NCBI GenBank assembly: GCA_027489915.1 | Contig: JAIXZB010000092.1 | Location: forward strand, 1-9,057 | Source: Rickettsiales bacterium | GTDB taxonomy: Bacteria > Pseudomonadota > Alphaproteobacteria > Rickettsiales > UBA3002 | Reading direction: 5' to 3' | Length of the DNA stretch: 9,057 nt | Part shown: positions 1 to 6,379 of the stretch, in pieces | Layout: the number at the start of each line of letters is the position of its first letter | How positions within the stretch are numbered: position 1 is the first letter of the stretch | Notes under the pieces: model-generated | Seen by the model: only the letters and a program-made list of their open reading frames with translations | Told to the model about the DNA's origin: nothing | Database searches by the model: none | Program-made: the position numbers and the translations under genes

Positions 1-2023
1 TCACTTGGTCGAGCGGCACACCTGCGCTATCTGCGACTTCTTGCATTTCGGCTTCACTATGGGGGAGGAATTCGTGCAATGGCGGATCGAGCAGGCGGAT
101 GGTGACGGGCAGGCCATCCATGATGCGGAAGATGTCGGCGAAATCGCGGCGTTGCATGGGGAGAAGTTTGGCGAGTGCCACTTCGCGCGCTTTTTTGGTT
201 TCGGCAACAATCATTTCGCGCACGGCGATGATGCGCTCGGCATCGAAGAACATGTGTTCTGTGCGACATAAGCCAATGCCTTCGCAACCGAAATCGCGGG
301 CGACTTGTGCATCTTTGGGTGTTTCGGCGTTGGTGCGCACGTTGAGTGTGCGGGCTGCATCGGCCCAGCCCATGACGGTTTCGAAATCGCCTGATAAATT
401 GGGCTCGATAGTGGCCACTTCGCCGAGCATGACTTCGCCTGTGGAGCCATTCAGGGTGAGGATATCGCCTTCGCGGATGGTGAGGGAGCCGACTTGGAAT
501 TCTTTGCGGGCGTAGTTGATGCGCAAATCACCTGCACCACTTACGCAGCATTTGCCCATACCACGAGCCACTACGGCTGCGTGCGATGTCATGCCGCCAC
601 GTGCGGTGAGGATACCTTGGGCGGCGTGCATGCCGTGGATATCTTCGGGGCTGGTTTCGATTCGCACTAGAATTACTTTTTCTTTCAGCTTGGCTTTGGC
701 CTCCGCATCCTCTGCTGTGAAGACGACTTTGCCTGATGCGGCGCCGGGGGAGGCGGGAAGGCCGCGCGTTAGCACTTGTTTTTTCGCTTTGGGATCGAGT
801 GTGGGGTGGAGGAGTTGATCGAGCGATGCAGGGTCGATGCGCAGCAAGGCTTCATCGCGGGTGATGAGTTTTTCTTCGACCATATCGACGGCGATTTTGA
901 GCGAGGCTTTGGCGGTGCGTTTGCCGTTGCGCGTTTGCAGCATCCAGAGCTTGCGGTTTTCAACGGTGAATTCGATATCCTGCATATCTCGGTAGTGCGA
1001 TTCGAGTTTTTTATAGATGGTCACCAGCTCGGCAAATACATCGGGCATGACTTCTTCCATGCTTGGCAGATCGCCACCTTCAAGCCTGCCTTGGATGGTG
1101 ATGGGCTGCGGGGTGCGGATGCCTGCGACCACATCTTCGCCCTGCGCATTCACCAAGAATTCGCCGTAAAATAATTTTTCGCCTGTGGAGGGATTGCGGG
1201 TGAAGGCAACGCCGGTTGCGCAATCATCGCCCATGTTGCCGAACACCATGGATTGGACGTTGACGGCAGTGCCCCAGCTTTCGGGAATATCGTGCAGCGC
1301 GCGGTAGGTGTTTGCGCGCGGGTTCATCCAGCTATCGAATACGGCACCGATGGCTCCCCAGAGTTGCTCATGCACATCTTGTGGGAAGGGGCGGTGGATT
1401 TCTTGCTCTACACGTTCTTTGTATTGCGATACGAGCTCTTTCAGATCTTCGGCGGAGAGGTCGGTATCTTGCGATACATCGCGGTCGTTTTTCATGAGAT
1501 CCAGCAGGTCTTCGAACAGATGGTGTTCGACGCCGAGTACGACATCGGAATACATCTGGATGAAGCGGCGGTAGGAATCATACGCAAATCGGGCGTTGCT
1601 GGTTTTGGCAGCTAAGCCTTCGACGGTGGCATCGTTGAGGCCGAGGTTCAAGATGGTGTCCATCATGCCTGGCATGGAGGCGCGGGCGCCTGAGCGCACG
1701 GAGACGAGGAGGGGATTTTTGGCATCGCCAAACTGTTTGCCGACCTTGGCTTCGATGTAGGTGACGCCTGCGCTTACCTGTTCGCGCAAGCCTTGCGGCA
1801 TTTGTTTGCCTTCGGCGTAGTAACTCACGCAGCAATCCGTTGGGATGGTGAAGCCGGGGGGCACAGGCAGGCCAAGCTGGCACATATCGGCGAGGTTGGC
1901 ACCTTTGCCGCCGAGTTCGTTTTTCATTTTCGCGCTGCCTTCGGCGGCACCATCGCCAAAGGTGTAGACCAGTTTGCGGCTTTCGGTTGCGCTAAGTTTT
2001 TTGGCAGCAGAGGTGGCGTTCAT
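1..2023 (-). CDS. ppdK: Pyruvate, phosphate dikinase (PPDK), N-terminal 674 residues; C-terminus beyond window
   Basis: Cytoplasmic enzyme interconverting pyruvate + ATP + Pi and PEP + AMP + PPi. The reading frame is open from the ATG at 2023 to the left edge. In order: the ATP-grasp nucleotide-binding domain (roughly residues 18-370) with the SVRSGARASMPGMMDT block at 108-123; the swivelling phosphohistidine domain with GGMTSHAAVVARG, whose catalytic His is residue 481; and the first part of the PEP/pyruvate barrel with GLCRTEHMFF (Arg587) and RLLDPPLHEF (Arg643). These match His455, Arg561 and Arg617 of the Clostridium symbiosum enzyme as I recall it, at a constant offset of 26, so the frame is intact. 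About 200 residues are missing off the edge, including the catalytic Cys region. The N-terminus is about 18 residues longer than the C. symbiosum protein, but no other in-frame start fits. No clear Shine-Dalgarno is seen. It lies 94 bases downstream of glyS. Confidence 0.97.
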   Translation of the reverse strand, partial: MNATSAAKKLSATESRKLVYTFGDGAAEGSAKMKNELGGKGANLADMCQLGLPVPPGFTIPTDCCVSYYAEGKQMPQGLREQVSAGVTYIEAKVGKQFGDAKNPLLVSVRSGARASMPGMMDTILNLGLNDATVEGLAAKTSNARFAYDSYRRFIQMYSDVVLGVEHHLFEDLLDLMKNDRDVSQDTDLSAEDLKELVSQYKERVEQEIHRPFPQDVHEQLWGAIGAVFDSWMNPRANTYRALHDIPESWGTAVNVQSMVFGNMGDDCATGVAFTRNPSTGEKLFYGEFLVNAQGEDVVAGIRTPQPITIQGRLEGGDLPSMEEVMPDVFAELVTIYKKLESHYRDMQDIEFTVENRKLWMLQTRNGKRTAKASLKIAVDMVEEKLITRDEALLRIDPASLDQLLHPTLDPKAKKQVLTRGLPASPGAASGKVVFTAEDAEAKAKLKEKVILVRIETSPEDIHGMHAAQGILTARGGMTSHAAVVARGMGKCCVSGAGDLRINYARKEFQVGSLTIREGDILTLNGSTGEVMLGEVATIEPNLSGDFETVMGWADAARTLNVRTNAETPKDAQVARDFGCEGIGLCRTEHMFFDAERIIAVREMIVAETKKAREVALAKLLPMQRRDFADIFRIMDGLPVTIRLLDPPLHEFLPHSEAEMQEVADSAGVPLDQV

Positions 2024-2060
2024 GGGTGGCTCGCAAGAGGTAAGTGTTAGTTGTGCATGG

Positions 2061-2089
2061 TGAATAGCGCCTGAGGGCGCAGAAATCAA
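2061..2089 (-). promoter_or_regulatory. Candidate sigma-70-type promoter for ppdK
   Basis: In the 94-base glyS-ppdK gap the minus strand has TTGATT (2089-2084), a spacer of exactly 17 bases, then TATTCA (2066-2061). This keeps TTGA of the -35 and TAT of the -10, and with the preceding C also CTAT of the alphaproteobacterial form CTATAT. It would place a start of transcription near 2054, leaving a leader of about 30 bases. Both boxes are weak, so read-through from the glyS operon is an equally good explanation for ppdK expression. Confidence 0.3.
2067..2080 (-). other. Small perfect hairpin between glyS and ppdK
   Basis: GCGCC, a 4-base loop and GGCGC form a 5-bp all-GC stem. On the minus strand (the transcribed sense) it is followed by TATTCACC, not a T-run, so it is not a standard intrinsic terminator for glyS. 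It occupies most of the spacer of the candidate ppdK promoter. It could be an RNA end-protecting or processing hairpin in a glyS-ppdK transcript, or chance. Confidence 0.3.
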
Positions 2090-2117
2090 CGGGGAATCGT
2101 GATTTTCACAGGGAAAT

Positions 2118-4208
2118 TTATGCGTCTTGGATATCGGAGAAATCGGCGATGCTGTGCATAGTGTCGCGGATTAAGGCGAGTAGGCTTAAGCGGTTAGTGC
2201 GGATGGCGGCATCTTCGGCATTGACCAAGATGGCATCGAAGAACGCAGTCAGGGGGGCGCTTAGGTTTGCGATTATGGCTAAGGCTTCGCTAAAGCGTTC
2301 GGCTGCTATGTGCGGAGCGATTTCTTGCTCGGCGTTCAATAATGCGCTGTGGAGGGCTTTCTCTTGCGGTTCGGTGAGGAGGCTGGGGTTGAGGCCAGAG
2401 AAATGGTAGGTGGTTTTGTCTTTTTTTTCTTCCGCCGCGAGGATGTTGGTGGCGCGTTTGTAGGCTGCCAAAATGGGTGCGCCTGCGGGGGAGGTGATGA
2501 GGGTTTGCAGGGCGAGTGCTTTGGTGCGTGCTAGGGTTGGGTCAAAAGAGGTATTCGTTGCAATACTTGCTATGACACCGATTTTATCGGCGTCATAGTT
2601 AATCGCTCCGACAATATCATGCCTAATACCTTCATCGCGCAACATTACTGTAAATCTATCTCGGAAAAATTCGAGTGCATCAATTTTGAAATCTAGTTTT
2701 TCGTCGGAAGAGTAGTTTTCAATGAGTGCATACAAATCTATGCGCAATTTGTTCGTAAGAATAATGCGTAAGACACCAAGAGCCGCGCGTCGAAGAGCCA
2801 GTGGGTCTTTTGAGCCTGTGGGCTTCTCACCTGCTTTGAAAAGTGAGAGAATGGAATCGAGCTTATCGGCGAGGGCAATGCAGATGGTTATGGGGTCGGT
2901 GGGGACATCGTCCGATGCGCCTGTGGGTTTGTAGTGGTCGCGGATGGCGGTTGCTACTTGTTCGGATTCGCCTTGAGCGAGGGCGTAGTAGCGGCCCATA
3001 ATGCCTTGGAGTTCGGGGAATTCGCCGCCCATGCCGGTGGGTAAATCGGCTTTGCAGAGTTGGGCGGCGCGGGTGACTTCGGCTTTGCAGTTTAGGCCGA
3101 GTGCATCGTGAATGGTTGCGGCGAGGGCGACGATGCGTTCGACTTTTTCGTGCATAATGCCGACTTTGGCGTGGAACACGACATCGCGTAGTTTTTCGCC
3201 CCAGACATCGAGCTTGGTTGCGCGGTCTTGGTTCCAGTAGAATTCGCCATCTGCCAAGCGGGCGCGTAGCACTCTCGCGTTGCCATGTTTTATGGCGCTC
3301 GCGTCTTCGACTTTCATATTGGCGGTGATGATGAAATGGTTGCTGAGTGTGCCATCTTGTTTTTGTAGGGCGAAGTATTTTTGGTGATGGCGCATTTCGC
3401 TGGTGAGTACTTCGGGTGGGAGTGCCATATAGTGCGCATCGAAGGTGCCGACATAGCAGAAGGGGGCTTCGACTAAGCCTGTGACTTCATCGAGTAATCC
3501 TACATCTTCGAGCAGAGTGAGGCCTTCGCTTTTGGCGGCTGCAATGGCGGCTTTGTGGATGCTGCTGCGGCGGACGTCAGCATCGACCATGACATGTGCT
3601 TGCTCTAATGCTGCAACATATTCATCGGCATGATTTAGGGTGATGGTGGCGGGCGCGAGGAAGCGGTGGCCTTGGGTGATATTGCTTGCGGTGATGTGGC
3701 CGAACTGGACGGGTATTATTGTGCTATCGAGCAGGCAGACCATGCTGTGCAGTGGGCGCACCCATTGGATGGAATGCGCACCCCAGCGCATGGATTTGGG
3801 CCATGTGAAATCGCGCATGAGCTGTTCGAGTGCGTCTTTGAGCCAGTCGCTCATGGCGCGGCCTTTGGTAAGTGTGCTGGCGAAATAGACGGTGTCTTTG
3901 CCAACTTGGCGCTGCTCGCATGCATCCAGCGAGGAGAGGCCTGCTGATTTGAGGAAGCCATCTATTGCGGCTTGCGGGGCGCCGAGTTTGGGCCCCTTTT
4001 TTTCTATTAGAATATCGGGCTGGATGGTGGGGAGATTTTCAACACGGATGGCGAGATGGCGCGGAGAGGCGTAGGTGGTGATGGTGCCATGTGTGATGTT
4101 GCCTGCGGCCAAGGCTTTGGTGAGGAGCTGTTGCGATTGCTCGCGCGCGCCACGCTGCATGCGGGCTGGGATTTCTTCGCTGAAACATTCAAATAGTAGG
4201 GTTGCCAT
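2118..4208 (-). CDS. glyS: Glycine--tRNA ligase beta subunit
   Basis: Beta subunit of the heterotetrameric (alpha2beta2) bacterial glycyl-tRNA synthetase, which recognises tRNA-Gly while GlyQ holds the aminoacylation site. The length of 696 residues is normal for the family (E. coli about 689). It opens with LLFECFSEEIPARM at residues 4-17. Conserved blocks include RHHQKYFAL (273-281), NARVLRARLADGEFYWNQD (310-328), the HD-like region around KADLPTGMGGEFPELQGIMG (386-405), and KDPLALRRAALGVLRI (467-482). A C-terminal DALR-type tRNA-binding region ends in NRLSLLALIRD and DFSDIQDA. The ATG at 4208 lies 2 bases after the stop of the 58-residue membrane protein, with no strong Shine-Dalgarno, so translation probably depends on coupling to upstream genes. 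Residues about 483-551 are encoded by DNA of unusual composition (see findings), but the frame and family match continue through it. Confidence 0.98.
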   Translation of the reverse strand: MATLLFECFSEEIPARMQRGAREQSQQLLTKALAAGNITHGTITTYASPRHLAIRVENLPTIQPDILIEKKGPKLGAPQAAIDGFLKSAGLSSLDACEQRQVGKDTVYFASTLTKGRAMSDWLKDALEQLMRDFTWPKSMRWGAHSIQWVRPLHSMVCLLDSTIIPVQFGHITASNITQGHRFLAPATITLNHADEYVAALEQAHVMVDADVRRSSIHKAAIAAAKSEGLTLLEDVGLLDEVTGLVEAPFCYVGTFDAHYMALPPEVLTSEMRHHQKYFALQKQDGTLSNHFIITANMKVEDASAIKHGNARVLRARLADGEFYWNQDRATKLDVWGEKLRDVVFHAKVGIMHEKVERIVALAATIHDALGLNCKAEVTRAAQLCKADLPTGMGGEFPELQGIMGRYYALAQGESEQVATAIRDHYKPTGASDDVPTDPITICIALADKLDSILSLFKAGEKPTGSKDPLALRRAALGVLRIILTNKLRIDLYALIENYSSDEKLDFKIDALEFFRDRFTVMLRDEGIRHDIVGAINYDADKIGVIASIATNTSFDPTLARTKALALQTLITSPAGAPILAAYKRATNILAAEEKKDKTTYHFSGLNPSLLTEPQEKALHSALLNAEQEIAPHIAAERFSEALAIIANLSAPLTAFFDAILVNAEDAAIRTNRLSLLALIRDTMHSIADFSDIQDA

Positions 4209-4210
4209 GA

Positions 4211-4387
4211 TTAGTCGTATTTTCCGTTGTGCAGTGCTGATGCGGTAGAGTAGTCGTTTGCGCGATCGGAACGTTTGCCGACGATGAGCAGGATTGGCAT
4301 AATCAACAGCACAACGATGAAGATGACGGCAACGGTTATGCCAGTGCGTTTATCGCTGCTTACGAAACGTGGGGTGGGTTCGGTCAT
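4211..4387 (-). CDS. 58-residue single-pass membrane protein of unknown function
   Basis: I do not recognise a named family. The minus-strand frame runs from an ATG at 4387 to a TAA at 4211 and encodes 58 residues. It has a polar N-terminus (MTEPTPRFVSSDKRTG), one strongly hydrophobic stretch at about residues 17-37 with a single Pro31, then KRSDR and a polar tail ending HNGKYD. Positive residues flank both sides of the segment (Lys13/Arg14 and Lys38/Arg39), so topology cannot be read. There is no signal-peptidase site or lipobox, so it looks like a stable inner-membrane anchor. Its ATG overlaps the panD stop in an ATGA, and its stop is 2 bases before the glyS start. This tight packing between two certain genes is the main evidence that it is translated. 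It is short enough to be missed by automatic callers. Conservation between panD/glyQ and glyS elsewhere would settle it. Confidence 0.75.
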   Translation of the reverse strand: MTEPTPRFVSSDKRTGITVAVIFIVVLLIMPILLIVGKRSDRANDYSTASALHNGKYD

Positions 4388-4743
4388 GATGTGCTCGTGC
4401 GGATACGGTTTCCAGTGGTGATGAGTGCGATGCGTGGGGTGTGGGTTTTTGCTTCCTGCTCGCTCATGCTTGCATAGGCACAGACGATAACTTTATCGCC
4501 CACTTGCGCTTTGCGTGCGGCGGGGCCGTTGATAGTGATGGCGCCTGAACCTGCGGGGAGTTCGATGATGTAGGTGGTGAAGCGTTCGCCGTTGCTCATG
4601 TTCAGTACATCGACCTGTTCGAAGGGGAGCATGCCTGCGGCATCCATTAAATCGCGCGGGATACCAATGGAGCCTTCATAATGCAATTCGCACTGTGTGA
4701 CGGTGGCGTGATGCAGTTTGGATTTGAGTAATGTGAGCATCAT
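4384..4743 (-). CDS. panD: Aspartate 1-decarboxylase proenzyme
   Basis: Pyruvoyl enzyme that decarboxylates L-aspartate to beta-alanine, the precursor half of pantothenate and CoA. It is made as a proenzyme that cuts itself at Gly24-Ser25, turning Ser25 into the pyruvoyl group. The 119-residue product shows KSKLHHATVT (Lys9), LHYEGSIGI with Gly24-Ser25, DLMDAAGMLPFEQVDV, NGERFTTYII with Arg54, Thr57 and Tyr58, INGPAA, and VGDKVIVCAYA. Numbering matches E. coli PanD only if translation begins at the first of two adjacent ATGs (4743), so I chose it; the second (4740) would shift by one. Its start overlaps the stop of the DUF2059 gene and its stop overlaps the start of the 58-residue gene, both as 4-base ATGA overlaps. 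Placement inside a glycyl-tRNA synthetase operon, away from panB and panC, is unusual. Confidence 0.97.
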   Translation of the reverse strand: MMLTLLKSKLHHATVTQCELHYEGSIGIPRDLMDAAGMLPFEQVDVLNMSNGERFTTYIIELPAGSGAITINGPAARKAQVGDKVIVCAYASMSEQEAKTHTPRIALITTGNRIRTSTS

Positions 4744-5387
4744 GGGCGACCTGGAAGTGGCGAGGGTTCGATGGGGGAAGCACCTAAACCTGGAACGCTC
4801 AACAGTTCGCTTCCGAGCTTGGGAACATTGGCTGGCGCTGAGGGCTTAATGCCGCCGCAACGATCGGCAACGATGCCATACATTTTGGTGAATTCGGGTT
4901 TGAGTTTGCCATAACGATTTGCGATGTCGCGGGTGACGCGCTCGTTAAATTGCAGTTGTTTTTTGAGCATGCGGGCGCCGAAGGGCGAGCTATAAAATTG
5001 TTGCAGCCAGTTGAGTTCATCCGCGGTGTAGACCTGCGCCATAATGCGGCTTAAATCATCGGCAATGACTGAGGTATCGAGGTTCTTTTTGGTAAGTTCT
5101 GGCAGGTGGTAATTCAGCACATCGCGTTCACACGCGCGGATGTCGGGCGTGTTAGGATCGAAGAATACCAGCCCCATGATTTGCATGAAGCTATTGCGGT
5201 ATAAATCGCGCCCATAGGCACCGCCAGCATTCATGGTTTTGATGAGTTTGAGTGCGTTTGCTTGTGATTCGGTGGTGGCGATTACAGAACCATCGCCTGC
5301 TGCTGGGTTTGCAGTTTTGAATGCAAAGGATGGGGCGCTAAATGCAAGCACAACAACTGAGGTGAGCAATGCGAGTGTGTGTTTCAT
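4740..5387 (-). CDS. Exported DUF2059 family protein
   Basis: Function unknown. The predicted protein is 215 residues from the ATG at 5387. It begins with a clear signal peptide: MKH, the hydrophobic run TLALLTSVVVLAF, and a likely signal peptidase I site after SAPSFA (about residue 22). There is no lipobox Cys, so the mature protein is probably soluble in the periplasm. The central part is helical and carries the DUF2059 signature ELNWLQQFYSSPFGARMLKK, followed by RVTRDIANRYGK; the tail is Pro-rich and ends PSPLPGRP. The frame is open 10 codons further up to 5417, but that would bury the signal peptide behind MRKMGGVPNR and overlap glyQ by 34 bases. The 5387 start gives an ATGA overlap with the glyQ stop and has GGTGGAG about 11 bases upstream. 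The two Cys residues (ACERD and DRCGG) could form a disulfide. Confidence 0.85.
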   Translation of the reverse strand: MKHTLALLTSVVVLAFSAPSFAFKTANPAAGDGSVIATTESQANALKLIKTMNAGGAYGRDLYRNSFMQIMGLVFFDPNTPDIRACERDVLNYHLPELTKKNLDTSVIADDLSRIMAQVYTADELNWLQQFYSSPFGARMLKKQLQFNERVTRDIANRYGKLKPEFTKMYGIVADRCGGIKPSAPANVPKLGSELLSVPGLGASPIEPSPLPGRP

Positions 5388-6283
5388 GCGGTTTGGGACT
5401 CCACCCATTTTTCGCAACAGGCTTTAGCGAGGGCGCGCACCCGTGCGATATAGGAGGCGCGTTCGGTGACACCAATGACGCCACGCGCATCAAGCAGGTT
5501 AAAGCGGTGCGAGGCTTTGATGCATTGGTCGTAGGCGGGAAGCGTGAGGGGGGCTGGAGTATCGCCACGGGTGAAGGCTAAGAGTGCATTGCACTCTTTT
5601 TCGGCTTCTTTGAACTGGGCAAATAACTGTTCGGTATCGGCGGCTTCCAAATTATAAGCGGAAAATTCGCGTTCGTTCTGGTGGAATACATCGCGGTAGG
5701 TGATGGGGGTTTGCACTTTGGGGCCACCAGGGAAAAAATTATAGCCTAAATCGTAGACGTTTTCGACGCCTTGGATATACATGGCGAGGCGCTCGAGCCC
5801 GTAGGTCAGCTCGCCTGATACGGGGCTGCATTCGATGCCGCCGACTTGTTGGAAGTAGGTGAACTGGGTGACTTCCATGCCATCGCACCAGACTTCCCAG
5901 CCTAGGCCCCATGCGCCGAGTGTGGGGGATTCCCAATCATCTTCGACGAAGCGGATATCGTGCTGTTCGGGTTTGATGCCGAGCAGGCGGAGTGATTCGA
6001 GGTAGAGTTCCTGCAAATTATCGGGCGAGGGTTTGAGTATGACCTGAAACTGGTAATAATGCTGCAAACGGTTGGGGTTTTCGCCGTAGCGGCCATCTTT
6101 GGGGCGGCGCGAGGGTTGGACATAGGCGCAATTCCAAGGCTTGGGGCCGAGTGCACGCAGCGTGGTTGCAGGGTGAAAGGTGCCAGCGCCCACTTCCATA
6201 TCATAAGGTTGCAGTACTACACAGCCCTGAGCTGCCCAGAAACCTTGAAGGGTGAGTATAATATCTTGAAACGACATCGACAT
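5384..6283 (-). CDS. glyQ: Glycine--tRNA ligase alpha subunit
   Basis: Catalytic class II subunit that activates glycine with ATP and charges tRNA-Gly together with GlyS. The 299-residue product matches the family along its length: LTLQGFWAAQGCVVLQPYD (residues 10-28), EVGAGTFHP (30-38), YVQPSRRPKDGRYGENPNRL (54-73) followed by QHYYQFQ, then DIRFVEDDWESPTLGAWGLG, EVTQFTYFQQVGG, TYGLERLAMYIQGV, DVFHQNE and SFNLLDAR-like SHRFNLLDARG. I chose the ATG at 6283 (MSMSFQDIILTL) from the usual family N-terminus; the ATG at 6277 two codons later is possible. The frame stays open to 6646, but that extension reads antisense through the asparaginase gene and resembles nothing. No good Shine-Dalgarno precedes 6283. 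It is the first gene of a five-gene coupled operon, and its TGA lies inside the next gene's ATGA. Confidence 0.98.
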   Translation of the reverse strand: MSMSFQDIILTLQGFWAAQGCVVLQPYDMEVGAGTFHPATTLRALGPKPWNCAYVQPSRRPKDGRYGENPNRLQHYYQFQVILKPSPDNLQELYLESLRLLGIKPEQHDIRFVEDDWESPTLGAWGLGWEVWCDGMEVTQFTYFQQVGGIECSPVSGELTYGLERLAMYIQGVENVYDLGYNFFPGGPKVQTPITYRDVFHQNEREFSAYNLEAADTEQLFAQFKEAEKECNALLAFTRGDTPAPLTLPAYDQCIKASHRFNLLDARGVIGVTERASYIARVRALAKACCEKWVESQTA

Positions 6284-6311
6284 AGTGCGTGTGCGTAGCA
6301 AACTGTCATGG

Positions 6312-6326
6312 AAATGTAAAACATTT
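6312..6326. promoter_or_regulatory. Inverted repeat in the divergent glyQ/asparaginase gap, possible operator
   Basis: AAATGT, 3 bases, ACATTT form a perfect 6-bp dyad in the 96-base gap between the two divergent starts. It lies 29 bases upstream of the glyQ ATG and 53 bases upstream of the asparaginase ATG, where a regulator could affect either gene. Downstream on the + strand is a -10-like CATAAT (6342-6347), but no -35 at the right distance; on the minus strand CTTGCC (6334-6329) resembles a -35 but lacks a matching -10. I see no T-box or riboswitch-like leader. AT-rich dyads of this size arise by chance fairly often. Confidence 0.3.
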
Positions 6327-6365
6327 AGGCAAGGATTAGCACATAATATGGTATGGTAACTCAGT

Positions 6366-6372
6366 AGGAAGG
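6366..6372 (+). promoter_or_regulatory. Strong ribosome binding site for the asparaginase-domain gene
   Basis: AGGAAGG, 7 bases before the ATG at 6380. It is the clearest Shine-Dalgarno in the window, in contrast to the minus-strand genes, most of which have weak sites. It fixes the start of this gene. Confidence 0.8.
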
Positions 6373-6379
6373 TTGTTTT

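Noticed and set aside
5..1615. Long plus-strand open frames across the ppdK region (for example 5-271, 776-1174, 1253-1615)
   Set aside because: They are antisense to an intact PPDK frame with all catalytic landmarks, and their products resemble no family. The high G content and low stop frequency of the + strand create them.
2067..2080. Intrinsic terminator after glyS
   Set aside because: The stem is only 5 bp and is followed by TATTCACC on the transcribed strand, not a run of T.
4740..5417. DUF2059 protein starting at 5417
   Set aside because: It would place ten polar residues before the signal peptide and break the ATGA junction seen at the other boundaries.
6284..6379. T-box or glycine riboswitch leader for glyQ
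   Set aside because: The gap is only 96 bases with no T-box-like conserved element, no tandem aptamer-like structure and no terminator hairpin.
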